A DNA stretch of 64,000 nucleotides from Streptomyces sp. HD (GTDB lineage: Bacteria; Actinomycetota; Actinomycetes; Streptomycetales; Streptomycetaceae), in contig NZ_JAQMYP010000003.1 in assembly GCF_028369295.1 (NCBI RefSeq), positions 186,001 through 250,000 of the forward strand. Reading direction: 5' to 3'. Below the pieces are notes generated by a model, which searched no databases, was not told where the DNA came from, and worked only from the letters and a program-made list of their open reading frames with translations. Shown in pieces: positions 17,375 to 28,003 of the stretch; position 1 is the stretch's first letter; every line of letters starts with the position of its first letter. Position numbers and translations under genes: made by a program.

Positions 17375-18172
17375 TCAGTTGACCGGAATGGCCGTATCGG
17401 AATTCCGCCGCCAGCCGTAGGCGACAATCATGCCCTTATAGCCTTTGCGTACCCGTGCCGAGGACTTGAGTGGCATGACCTTGAAGTCCCTTGCGAAGCG
17501 CTCCAGGCTCTCGTACACATCGGATTCCCCGACGTCGCAGGCGGGGAAGAAATGCTCACCCGCGTGATAACCCGCCGAATGAGCCATGAAGGCGGCGGCA
17601 AAGGGAGCGTCCGGGGCCAGGGCCCGCATGAAACGCTCCACGCCCAGTGAGAACTCACGGGGGGAGTTGGTGATCGATTCGGCGACGAAGAACATGGTCC
17701 CCACGGACCATCGCCCCTCGTGCCGCCTGAGATCGAAGATGTCGCCCTGCTCAACCTTGACGACCTCGCGGAATCTTTCACGCGGGTCCTCACCGAGGGA
17801 GCCGTAGGCCTTCTTCCGGCACAGGGCCGCCCAGAACTTGTCCCAGCTCTTCTCGTAGGAGTCGACCTGGCTCCCGAGATACTTCACATTCGAGGACGAG
17901 CGCTCGAAGAGAGTGATCTCGTCGCACCACGGCAGCATGGCCAGTGCGGGATAGAGATTCACGCCCGCACCCACATCGATACCGGAAACCGACCCGACGC
18001 CCTGCTTCCGGAAGTGACCACCGAAATGATCCCGGATGATCTGCAGGATCTCTGCGTCCTCGGGCTGTAAGTCCCGGTAATTGTGATCAAGGTAGGCGAT
18101 CGAGTCGAATGCCTCGTCCCATGGCACATCGGCATTCTTCACCTGGACGCCCCCCGACGATCTATGGGTCAT
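17375..18172 (-). CDS. SCO2525 family SAM-dependent methyltransferase
   Basis: This is a Rossmann-fold methyltransferase of about 265 residues, related to the NNMT/PNMT group. SAM-binding motif I is SGIDVGAGVNLYPALAMLP, followed by ITLFERSSSNVKYL; a C-terminal strand VRKGYKGMIVAYGWR is also seen. The substrate is unknown. The ATG at 18172 and a GTG at 18142 (behind a G-run) are both possible starts; NADVPWDEAFDSIAYLDHNY is the first conserved block. It heads the eight-gene minus-strand run. The longer frame to 18301 is unlikely because it has no family similarity. Confidence 0.82.
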   Translation of the reverse strand: MTHRSSGGVQVKNADVPWDEAFDSIAYLDHNYRDLQPEDAEILQIIRDHFGGHFRKQGVGSVSGIDVGAGVNLYPALAMLPWCDEITLFERSSSNVKYLGSQVDSYEKSWDKFWAALCRKKAYGSLGEDPRERFREVVKVEQGDIFDLRRHEGRWSVGTMFFVAESITNSPREFSLGVERFMRALAPDAPFAAAFMAHSAGYHAGEHFFPACDVGESDVYESLERFARDFKVMPLKSSARVRKGYKGMIVAYGWRRNSDTAIPVN

Positions 18173-18352
18173 TCCACTAACGGTACCGCAGGGAGGCGCA
18201 CTGAGAGCGCGTTGGGGCATACATATGACACGGCCTTGAACACCCGGACCGCGCTGCTGAAGATGGGCGGACCTCTTCTGAGCACCTGAAACGGCAGGCA
18301 ATAGGTGCTCACCCGCACGAGTGACTCCATTCCATCACACAGGGGGCGGACG

Positions 18353-18886
18353 ATGGCGCTACCGGAGGAACGTTTCCCTTTCTCGGGCGGCCACACTGAC
18401 CAGGCATTCTTCGCCGACCGCGCCGACCGGCCGCTGACCATGCGCGGTGTCACCGAGACCGACCTGCCCGAACTCCTCCGCGTGGACCGGGAGGTCTTCC
18501 CCGAGGACCCGTACCCCTACTTCGTGCTCCGCCAGCACCTCGACGTACACGGCGACCGCATCCTCGTCCTGGACGACGGCGAGTGCCTGCACGGCTACGT
18601 CCTCTTCGTCAGCACCTCGGACGGCCACGTGACTTGGGTCCTCAGCCTGGCCGTCAGCGCCGACCAACGCGGGCGCGGGCTCGGCAAGCGACTGATGCTG
18701 GAGGTGCTGCGGCAGCTGCGCCGGGAGCGGGTCCATGAGGTGCGGCTGACCGTCGAGCCGACCAACGCGGCGGCGATCCAGCTGTACCGGACGCTGGGGT
18801 TCGCGCCGGAGGGCGGGGTGCACCGGGATTACCTGGGACCCGGGGAGCATCGGCTGATCATGGTGCTGGGGTTGGGTTCCGCGTAA
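18353..18886 (+). CDS. GNAT N-acetyltransferase
   Basis: This 177-residue acetyl-CoA-dependent acyltransferase resembles RimI-type proteins. The core runs from LTMRGVTETDLPELLRVDREVFPEDPYPYF through LSLAVSADQRGRGLGKRLM (motif A, pyrophosphate binding) to LTVEPTNAAAIQLYRTLGF (motif B). The ATG follows GGGGGCGG. It is divergent from the methyltransferase gene. The acceptor substrate cannot be told from the sequence. Confidence 0.85.
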   Translation: MALPEERFPFSGGHTDQAFFADRADRPLTMRGVTETDLPELLRVDREVFPEDPYPYFVLRQHLDVHGDRILVLDDGECLHGYVLFVSTSDGHVTWVLSLAVSADQRGRGLGKRLMLEVLRQLRRERVHEVRLTVEPTNAAAIQLYRTLGFAPEGGVHRDYLGPGEHRLIMVLGLGSA

Positions 18887-18968
18887 CCCGTGCCGGGGGT
18901 AATCCCCAGGAGCGATACGGGAGTTGCCGGGATATGACGCCGCGTCACGACCCAGCAGGCTGCTGTAC

Positions 18969-20450
18969 ATGAAGCAGATCACCAAGAGTGCCGCCCTGAT
19001 CGCCACCGCCTCCGCCGTCGTCTTCGGAGTCGTCACCCCGCTCACCGCGTCCGCCACCGGTGCGCCCGCGTCGCTGAAGTGGACCAAGTGCGCGGGTGAG
19101 GGGCTCGATCCGCGGCAGGAGTGCACGACCGTGTCCGTACCGATGGACTACGCCCGTCCCGGTGGCCCGAAGATCGACATCGCCGTCTCCCGGATCCCCA
19201 GCGAGAAGCCGTCGGCCCGCCGGGGTGCGCTGCTGCTCATCGCCGGCGGGCCCGGCGGTGACAGCCTCGCCGACCCCTCGGGCAAGGGGCAGAAGCTGCC
19301 GCAGAAGGTGCGGGACACCTACGATCTGATCGGGTTCGCTCCGCGCGGCAACGCCCCCTCGACACCGGTGAGTTGCGAGCTCGGGCAGAGCGATCTCGCC
19401 CGGACGACACTGCGCCCCTGGCCCGCCCCCGACGGCTCGGTCACCGCGAACATGGCCACCGCCCGGCGTCTGTCCGACGCCTGCGCGCGCAATGGCGGCG
19501 AGCTGATGAAGCACATCAGCACGCTCGACAACGCCCGCGACATCGACGGCATCCGGGCCGCGCTCGGCGAACGGAGACTGTCCGCGTGGGGCGTCTCGTA
19601 CGGTACGTACGTCGGCGCCGCCTTCGCCGAGCTGTTCCCGCGGCGCACCGACCGCATCGTGCTGGACAGCAGCGACAACCCCGACCCGGTGCGGGCGGAA
19701 CGGGCCTGGCTCCAGGCGTTCGAGGTGGGCGTCGAGGACAACTTCCCCGAGTTCGCCAAGTGGGCGTCCGCGCCGGGCAACCCGGACCGTGTGGCCGACA
19801 CGGCAGCCGAGGTGCGCTCGCGTTTCCTGCGTCTCGCCCACCGGCTGGACCGCGAGCCCCTCCCCTGGCCCGGCGCCAACCCGGCGGAGCTGAACGGCAA
19901 CGTGCTGCGCCAGACCATGCTGGACAGCCTCTACGACCCGGACGACTATCCGACCCTGGCCAAGCTGATGCTGGCCGCGCAGAAGGGGACGGTGCCGGAC
20001 GCTCCGCAGTCTCCGCCCGAGGCGATGCTGCAGAACTACACCGCGGTCGGGGCCGCCACCATCTGCAACGACGGTGCCTGGCCCAGGTCGGCCGCGGTGT
20101 ACGAGAAGGGCGTTGCCGAGAGCCGGGCGAAGTTCCCGCTGACGGCCGGGATGCCGAGGAACGCGATGGTGTGCGCGGCGTGGCCCTGGCAGCCGAAGGA
20201 GGCGCCGCTGCGGGTGACCGACCGGGGGCCGTCCAACGTTCTGATGGTGCAGAACGAGCGGGATGTGGCTACGCCGTTGAGTGGGGCGTTGAAGCTGCGT
20301 GAGGCCCTCGGCCGGCGGGCCGTGATGGTCACCGTGAACTCCACCGGCCATGACGCGTATTTGGACAACGGCAACGCTTGTGGGGACGCGGTGGTTTCAC
20401 GGTTCCTGGCCACGGGGGAGCGGCCCGGCGCGGATCTCTACTGCGAATGA
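18969..20450 (+). CDS. Secreted alpha/beta-hydrolase (tripeptidyl aminopeptidase-like)
   Basis: This 493-residue exported serine hydrolase of the SlpD/SlpE/Tap type has a Sec signal peptide (MKQITKSAALIATASAVVFG, cleavage near TASA). The oxyanion segment is IAGGPGG. The nucleophile elbow is GVSYGTYVG, the Asp is in NERDVATP and the His in NSTGHDAYL near the C-terminus, within a TAP-like C-terminal domain. It probably cleaves N-terminal peptides outside the cell. Its stop lies one base from that of the convergent gene at 20452. Confidence 0.88.
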   Translation: MKQITKSAALIATASAVVFGVVTPLTASATGAPASLKWTKCAGEGLDPRQECTTVSVPMDYARPGGPKIDIAVSRIPSEKPSARRGALLLIAGGPGGDSLADPSGKGQKLPQKVRDTYDLIGFAPRGNAPSTPVSCELGQSDLARTTLRPWPAPDGSVTANMATARRLSDACARNGGELMKHISTLDNARDIDGIRAALGERRLSAWGVSYGTYVGAAFAELFPRRTDRIVLDSSDNPDPVRAERAWLQAFEVGVEDNFPEFAKWASAPGNPDRVADTAAEVRSRFLRLAHRLDREPLPWPGANPAELNGNVLRQTMLDSLYDPDDYPTLAKLMLAAQKGTVPDAPQSPPEAMLQNYTAVGAATICNDGAWPRSAAVYEKGVAESRAKFPLTAGMPRNAMVCAAWPWQPKEAPLRVTDRGPSNVLMVQNERDVATPLSGALKLREALGRRAVMVTVNSTGHDAYLDNGNACGDAVVSRFLATGERPGADLYCE

Positions 20451-20451
20451 T

Positions 20452-21660
20452 TTACGGCGCCATGTCGTTGGTTGTCTGCGGCGCCATTGTGGCTGGTCGC
20501 GCAGTTCCCCGCGCCCCTTGAGGGCAATGTGCGTACTGGCGTGACACAGCGCGGAAGGCCTCCTTCGGCTCCCAGTGCCAGTTGGAGCTCGGGTCGTTGG
20601 GGTCGTCCTTGATGGGCTTGGTCATGGCGTAGCTCGCCATGTCGATGTCGTAGCGGGGGTTGTCGGGGCGGTGGGGGGCGTCGGGGGTGACGAACTCGAA
20701 GGCCATTGCCGCGTAGAGGCCCATCGACTCGAAGACCTTCAGCAGATCCGTCATGTAGGCGGCCTGGACGTGCTCGCTGCGTACCAGGTCGCCTTTGATC
20801 TCCTCCGGGGTCTTGGTGTGGTCGACCACGTCCCAGCCCATGCCGCCCGCCTCGGGGGCGCCGACGTAGGTGCAGGTTCCGAACTCGGTGATGGCGAGGG
20901 GCTTGCCCCAGCGCTGGTAGCGCTTCAACTCCCGGACGTACGCGGCTGGTTCGCGGTAGTACGAGTAGTAGTCGATGCCTACGACGTCGAAGAGGTTCCA
21001 GTCGACCGGCTCGAACTCCTCGTCCTGGGCGGCGGCGTAGCTCAGCCGGCCGCGGAAGACGGAGCGGCCGACCTTCGCCGCCTTGGCCGTGAAGCGGGTC
21101 AGGCGGCGCTGCATCTTGGGTATGTCGACCGTGCCCTTCTGGAGGTTCTCGACGCGGTCCAGGACCGTCTCGCCCGGCACGATCCCCGGCACGAACAGCC
21201 AGAACTCGCAGCCCACGCTGAAGTCGACGCTCGCGCCCTGCCGTCGCAGCCGCTCCGCGAACCGGCCGCACTCGGCGATGCTCTCCAGGATGTCCCGCTC
21301 GGGGATGTCCCCCAGGGTCGGCTGGAGCCAGACGTGCAGTCCGCGTTCGGCGGCCTCGGCGGCCGTGGCGGTGAGGCGCTCCACGCCGTCGCCGGTGACG
21401 TCGAGGGTGTCGGCGTGCAGCTGGTCGCGGATCACCCGGACGTCCCTGCGCATGCGGGCGGCGCTCCACGCGGTGCCCGGCGTCTCGCCCTCGCCGAGGG
21501 TGTAGACGACGCCCCGGTGCTTCAGCCCCCGGTGCCTCGCCGCTCCCCCGCCCGCCCCGCTCGCCGCGGCCTGCCCCGCGGGCAGCACCGCCCCCGCCAG
21601 TCCGACGGCCGCCGCCCCCGCCAGAAACCGTGCCCGGCTGATCCCCTTGGTGTTCTCCAT
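20452..21660 (-). CDS. Exported TIM-barrel glycosyl-hydrolase-like protein
   Basis: This protein of 402 residues has an N-terminal export signal (SRARFLAGAAAVGLAGAVLPAGQAAAS; one Arg short of a classic Tat pair). A barrel-type catalytic domain includes FDVVGIDYYSYYREPAAYVREL and KPLAITEFGTCTYVGAP; the Glu in ITEFG is a candidate nucleophile. Homologues are sometimes labelled 'abortive infection protein', with no support for phage defence visible here. The last 20 or so residues are encoded by a dispersed intergenic repeat (20497-20519), so the tail is probably acquired. Confidence 0.75.
   Translation of the reverse strand: MENTKGISRARFLAGAAAVGLAGAVLPAGQAAASGAGGGAARHRGLKHRGVVYTLGEGETPGTAWSAARMRRDVRVIRDQLHADTLDVTGDGVERLTATAAEAAERGLHVWLQPTLGDIPERDILESIAECGRFAERLRRQGASVDFSVGCEFWLFVPGIVPGETVLDRVENLQKGTVDIPKMQRRLTRFTAKAAKVGRSVFRGRLSYAAAQDEEFEPVDWNLFDVVGIDYYSYYREPAAYVRELKRYQRWGKPLAITEFGTCTYVGAPEAGGMGWDVVDHTKTPEEIKGDLVRSEHVQAAYMTDLLKVFESMGLYAAMAFEFVTPDAPHRPDNPRYDIDMASYAMTKPIKDDPNDPSSNWHWEPKEAFRAVSRQYAHCPQGARGTARPATMAPQTTNDMAP
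20497..20519 (-). repeat. GGGGCGCGGGGAACTGCGCGA intergenic repeat, copy 1
   Basis: The minus strand reads AAGGGGCGCGGGGAACTGCG and continues CGACCAGCCACAAT. Similar copies are at 48057-48090 and 54175-54208, both outside genes. This copy lies inside the 3' end of the TIM-barrel gene and encodes part of its tail (GARGTARPA). Confidence 0.85.
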
Positions 21661-21799
21661 ACGCCCACTGTGGCGAGCCCACACCCACCGCGCCGTCGGC
21701 CGATGGTCTACGGCACCGCGACCAAGGGATGAGAGAACACGTCGGCCGGGCAACCGAATCTGTCGCACCGGTGGTCTGGAGGGCGAGGGAGGGTGCTTG

Positions 21800-22359
21800 A
21801 TGCAGGCCGAACACGAGGATCGGTTTCAGGAGTTCGTCAGGGCGCGGTGGTCCCATCTCGTGCGGACCGCGTATCTGCTCACGGGCGACGCGCACCACGC
21901 CGAGGACCTGACGCAGACGGCACTGGCGAAGGCCTACCGCTCATGGCGGCGGGTGGCACGGGCCGACAATCCGGAGGCGTACGTGCGGCGGATGCTGGTC
22001 AGCTGCAACAGCGACCGGTTCCTCCCCCACTCTCGGCTTCGCTCGACCGGGAGGTGCCCCCACCGCGGCGGGTCACCGAGGCGCTGACCGCGGTGCCGCC
22101 GGAGGTGGCGGGGCGCGACGCGGGCTACGCGGGCGTGGACGAGCGCAGCGCGCTGCTCGGCGCTCTCGCCCAACTTCCGCCCAAACAGCGGGCGGTGGTG
22201 GTGATGCGCTACTGGGAGGACCTGTCCGAGGCGGAGGTCGCCGAGGTGCTCGGCTGCTCCGTCGGCACGGTCAAGAGCCAGGCGTCGAAGGGGGCTGGCG
22301 AAGTTGCTAACGTTCCGGGGCTCGCCCGGGTCGCGGAAGGGCAGGGAGGCAGCAGGTGA
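21800..22359 (+). pseudogene. SigE-family ECF sigma factor, disrupted
   Basis: Region 2 is intact in one frame (RWSHLVRTAYLLTGDAHHAEDLTQTALAKAYRSW, then YVRRMLVSCNSDRF). Region 4 is in another frame (LPPKQRAVVVMRYWEDLSEAEVAEVLGCSVGTVKSQASKG). A 41-base insertion at 22022-22062 separates them; removing it restores a 172-residue sigma factor with DRF joined to PRRVTEAL. Further on, an extra G near 22290 and a missing C near 22317 swap about eight residues into a wrong frame. The gene would not make a normal sigma factor. Its GTGA stop overlaps the next gene. Confidence 0.85.
22022..22062 (+). repeat. 41-bp insertion element in the sigma-factor gene
   Basis: The insert starts CTCCCCCACT and ends GGGAGGTGCCCCCA, so its ends are partly complementary and can form an imperfect hairpin. 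A related 37-bp copy is at 41086-41122. It carries no ORF. It resembles short palindromic repeats scattered through Streptomyces genomes. Confidence 0.75.
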
Positions 22360-23304
22360 GCGACGAGGAGCAGCAGCGAGAAGCGCAGGGCGAGCGGGAC
22401 TTCGAGGAGCAGTTGCGGGAGTTGCTCGCCGAGGACGCCTACACGATCCGGCCGTCGCCGGCGCCGTATCCGGCGATCCGGCGGCGGGGCGTGGTCGAGC
22501 GGCGGCGCCGGGTCGCGGCCGCCGGGGCGGCGCTGGTGACGCTGGCGGCGGCGCCGGTCGGGGCGTACGCGCTGGGCGGTGGGGAGAAGGCCGGGGGTGC
22601 GGCGACCGACCCGACGCCCTCGGTCAGTGCCACCCGGGCGCCTTCGCCCACGTCCTCGCCGACCCCGAGCGGGCCCGCACGCCCGGCGACGGGACGGCAA
22701 CTGCTCGACGGGATCACCTTCGAGCAGGCGGCGGACGGGCTGGAGAGCTGCCTGGCCTACGACCGGTCCGGCATCCGCCCCCCCGGGCGACCCGGGCCCG
22801 GGCACGGCGGACGAGTACCGGATCCTGCTGGCGATGCGCAGCACCGGCGACTCCAACGCCACCGGTGACGGCATGTTCGTCGTCGCGGCGCGGGAGCAGG
22901 CGAAGACGCCGGGGCAGGCCAATCTCATCTGCCGTGTCACCGACGGCAAGACCCAGGGTGTCTCCGGCTTCGTCGACGACAGCGACGCGATCCCGGACGA
23001 GGGCCCGGTGTCCGTCAACCCCAACGTCGGCAAGCTCTACCAGCAGTCGGTCATGGACCGCGGCAACTGGAAGCTGCCGTTCCGCTGGGGTCTGGTCGGC
23101 ATGGTCGAGCCGTCGGTGGCCGAGGTGCGGGTCGCCTACGGCGACTCCAGCAGCGTGGCCGCCCTCGACCACGGTTTCTTCGTGGCGTCCGGCGTGCTGA
23201 ACCAGCAGGTCACCGTGGCACCGCACATCAAGGGCTACGACGCCGGCGGCAAGCTCGTCTACGACTCCGACGACGACAAGTACTACCCGAGGGAACTGCC
23301 GTAG
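22356..23304 (+). pseudogene. Sigma-factor-linked membrane protein, frameshifted
   Basis: The 5' part encodes a cytoplasmic N-terminus (MSDEEQQREAQGERDFEEQL), one membrane span (VAAAGAALVTLAAAPVGAYAL) and a Ser/Thr/Pro linker. The 3' part, in another frame, encodes a extracellular domain (TADEYRILLAMRSTGDSNATGDG... to KLVYDSDDDKYYPREL). A run of seven Cs at 22778-22784 is one base too long; six would join the frames as RPPGDPGPGTADEY. The layout suits an anti-sigma or accessory protein of the broken sigma factor. A sequencing error in the C-run cannot be excluded. Confidence 0.7.
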
Positions 23305-23359
23305 GGCAGGTCCCTGACGGGACGGGGGCGCCGTACAGGGGTCGGCGCCCCCGAACCCG

Positions 23360-23806
23360 TCACGATGGCTGCGGTGAGTTCGGCCTGTTCCTGAGGGGCC
23401 GGGTCACCTGCTTCGACAGACAGGACGGCATCCCCGCCGTCGCCTCCGTCTCCTGCCGCCGATAGGCGCTCGGCGTCATGCCGACCAGCTCGGTGAAGCG
23501 GGTGCTGAAGGTGCCCAGCGACGAGCAGCCGACCGCGAAGCACACCTCGGTGACGCTGAGGTCGCCCCGGCGCAGCAGCGCCATCGCGCGCTCGATACGG
23601 CGCGTCATCAGGTAGCCGTACGGCGACTCGCCGTAGGCGGCCCGGAACTCGCGGCTGAGATGCCCGGCCGACATGTGGACGCCGCGCGCCAGCGCCTCGA
23701 CGTCCAGCGGCTGGGCGTACTCCCTGTCCATCCGGTCACGCACGCGGCGCAGCGCCACGAGGGTCTTCAGCCGCTGCTCCTCGGGCGAGGAGTGGTTGGA
23801 TCGCAC
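23360..23806 (-). CDS. AraC-family transcriptional regulator
   Basis: This 148-residue protein consists mostly of the AraC DNA-binding domain with two helix-turn-helix motifs: DVEALARGVHMSAGHLSREFRAAYG and SVTEVCFAVGCSSLGTFSTRFTELVGMTPSAYRR. There is no separate ligand domain. GTG at 23806 (MRSNHSSPEEQRLK) is the most likely start; in-frame codons up to 23941 are possible. It lies downstream of, and on the same strand as, the uvrA-like and VOC genes, a recurrent actinomycete trio, and probably regulates them. Confidence 0.85.
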   Translation of the reverse strand: MRSNHSSPEEQRLKTLVALRRVRDRMDREYAQPLDVEALARGVHMSAGHLSREFRAAYGESPYGYLMTRRIERAMALLRRGDLSVTEVCFAVGCSSLGTFSTRFTELVGMTPSAYRRQETEATAGMPSCLSKQVTRPLRNRPNSPQPS

Positions 23807-23947
23807 ACCCGTATTTTCCCGAACGGACTCCGGCCCCGTCCACTCCCCTGCCCGGTCCCCTCCCTGTTCCCGTGCCCGCTCCCTCAGCTGCCGGGAGCGG
23901 GCCGAGATGACGGCCATCACGGGCGACGTGGTGAAACACATCGCCGG

Positions 23948-26341
<2,394 letters not shown>

Positions 26342-26400
26342 ACGTCTGCTCTCCCCTGTGCGGCTTCGGGTGGGTCTGGTGGGACTAGGTGTTTCCGATC

Positions 26401-26432
26401 GGGACTCCGGGACTCCGGGACTCCGGGACTGC
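26401..26432. repeat. 8-bp tandem repeat
   Basis: GGGACTCC is repeated three times, then once as GGGACTGC, in the gap between the VOC and uvrA-like genes. It is a candidate slippage tract upstream of the uvrA-like start (26341). Confidence 0.8.
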
Positions 26433-26450
26433 GGTGAGCCGGGCGCTCGC

Positions 26451-26861
26451 TCAGCTGCGCTCCTGGATCCGGATCAGGTTGCCGGCGGGGTCGCGGAAGG
26501 CGCAGTCGCGGATGCCGTACGGCTGGTCGGTGGGCTCCTGGACGACCTCGGCGCCGCTGGCCTGCACCTTCTCGAAGGTGCCGTCGACGTTGGAGGTGGC
26601 CAGCAGGATCCAGCCGTAGGTGCCCTTGGCCATCATCTCGGCGATGACGCGGCGCTCGTCGTCGGTGATGCCGGGGTCGGCGGCCGGTGGTGCGAGGAGG
26701 ATGGACGTGTCGGGCTGGCCGGCGGGGCCGACCGTGATCCAGCGCATCTTGCCCTGGCCTACGTCGGTGCGGACCTCGAAGCCGAGGGCGTCTCTGAAGA
26801 AGGCGAGGGAGGCCTCGGGGTCGTCGTGCGGGAGAAAGCTGGCGTGAATCGAGATGTCCAT
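26451..26861 (-). CDS. VOC family (glyoxalase/bleomycin-resistance-like) protein
   Basis: This 136-residue vicinal-oxygen-chelate fold protein starts MDISIHASFLPHDDPEASLAFFRDALGFEVRTDV. The second half keeps GTYGWILLATSNVDGTFEKVQASGAEVVQEP and ends CAFRDPAGNLIRIQE. The final Glu (IRIQE) and the early His are candidate metal ligands. It is upstream of the uvrA-like gene on the same strand. A role in binding or altering a small toxic molecule is inferred from the pairing. Confidence 0.88.
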   Translation of the reverse strand: MDISIHASFLPHDDPEASLAFFRDALGFEVRTDVGQGKMRWITVGPAGQPDTSILLAPPAADPGITDDERRVIAEMMAKGTYGWILLATSNVDGTFEKVQASGAEVVQEPTDQPYGIRDCAFRDPAGNLIRIQERS

Positions 26862-26939
26862 GGCCGTCACGCTAGCCGCGGCCGGGGGGCGGCGCTTCTC
26901 GATTCCTGACCGCCCTCGGCGGCACCGTCGGTTCCGTTT

Positions 26940-27164
26940 CGCCCCCGCCGCCCCTACCCGTCCCATCCTCCAGGGGCTGCCGCCCCTTCAACCCCGCTCC
27001 CAGGGGGCTCCGCCCCCTGGACCCCCGCTCCTCAAACGCCGGAGAGGCTGTGTTCACCGCTTTTCAGCCCGTCCGGCGTTTGAGGACGAGGCCCCTTCAG
27101 GGCCGAAGCGGGGGTCTGGGGGCGGCAGCCCCCAGGGATGGGACGGGTAGGGGCGGCGGGGGCG
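26940..27164. repeat. Two intergenic hairpin repeats in inverted orientation
   Basis: The outer arms 26940-26968 and 27136-27164 are perfect 29-bp inverted repeats. Inside are hairpin modules (CAGGGGCTGCCGCCCCTT, CAGGGGGCTCCGCCCCCTG), and the tail core occurs at 27031-27050 and, inverted, at 27062-27085. The pair fills nearly the whole 318-bp gap between the VOC gene start and the GntR gene stop. No ORF is credible here. The whole could fold into one long cruciform or terminator. Confidence 0.9.
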
Positions 27165-27179
27165 AGGACAAATGTGAGG

Positions 27180-27917
27180 TCAGCCGGCAGCCGGGCGCCC
27201 CGCCCGCGCGGCGATCCCCCGGAAATGGACCGCCATCGCCCGCTGCGCCCCCTCCACGTCCCCCGCACGCAGAGCGGTCACGATGTCACGGTGGCGGCGC
27301 GCGGTGAGGTCGGGGGACGGATCGGCGGCGCGGCCGCGCGCGCCGGCGACCCGGCGGAAGACCGTCCAGAAGGCACTCAGCAGCTGCGGAACGAGGTCGT
27401 TGCCGAGCGAGGCGTACAGCAACTCGTGGAATTCACGGTCGAGTTCGGGGAACGAACGGCCCGCCCTCCCCTCCGCCTCCATCCGCGCCACCACCCCCTC
27501 CAACCGATCCAGCTCCGCCTCCGTCACCGCCGCCGCCACCCGCCGGATCAGCCCCTCCTCCAGCACCTCCCGCACCTGAAGGATCTCCGCCAGCGCCCCC
27601 GAGTCGTCGTGATCGTGCCGGGCGAGCGTCCGGAAGGTCAGCCCGTCGATCAGCGGGGTGAGCGACGCCTGGCCGACGTATGTGCCGTAGCCGTGTCTGA
27701 TCTCCACGATGTCGAGGGCCTGCAGCGCCTTGAGCGCCTCGCGCACGGAGTTGCGGCTGACCCCGAGGTCCCCCATCAGCTCCGCCTCGGTGGGCAGCAG
27801 CGCACCGGCCTGCAGCCTGCGGTCGATGATCAGCTGCATGACCTGGCGCTGGATCCGGCTGTTCCTGGACTCCTCGGACGTACGGCTGTTCCTGGGCTGC
27901 CCGGGCATGCGGCGCAT
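27180..27917 (-). CDS. FadR-type (GntR/FCD) transcriptional regulator
   Basis: This protein of about 245 residues has an N-terminal winged helix (SRIQRQVMQLIIDRRLQAGALLPTEAELMGDLGVSRNSVREALKAL) and a C-terminal FCD ligand domain (LAEILQVREVLEEGLIRRVAAA...FHELLYASLGN...RRHRDIVTALRAGD). The conserved Asp/His metal or ligand sites of FCD proteins are visible in ELDREFHELL and RRHRDI. It is divergent from the ABC importer genes. The ATG at 27917 is chosen; the frame stays open to 28118. It is probably a substrate-relieved repressor of the adjoining locus. Confidence 0.88.
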   Translation of the reverse strand: MRRMPGQPRNSRTSEESRNSRIQRQVMQLIIDRRLQAGALLPTEAELMGDLGVSRNSVREALKALQALDIVEIRHGYGTYVGQASLTPLIDGLTFRTLARHDHDDSGALAEILQVREVLEEGLIRRVAAAVTEAELDRLEGVVARMEAEGRAGRSFPELDREFHELLYASLGNDLVPQLLSAFWTVFRRVAGARGRAADPSPDLTARRHRDIVTALRAGDVEGAQRAMAVHFRGIAARAGRPAAG

Positions 27918-28003
27918 CGTACGCGCACCCGGACGTCCCACGTCCCATGTCCGCCGGATATGCACCTGACGAGGGGTCAACTCTCGCCATTTCACAGCGC
28001 CAT

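Noticed and set aside
20452..21660. Abortive-infection (phage defence) gene
   Set aside because: Homologues may carry that label, but the sequence shows an exported TIM-barrel hydrolase and no Abi domain.
21793..22359. Two separate small genes in place of one sigma factor
   Set aside because: The halves correspond to regions 2 and 4 of one sigma factor and join exactly when the 41-bp insert is removed.
22304..23200. 298-codon plus-strand frame from the sigma-factor end
   Set aside because: Only its first residues (LTFRG) relate to the sigma factor; the rest is a shadow of the partner gene.
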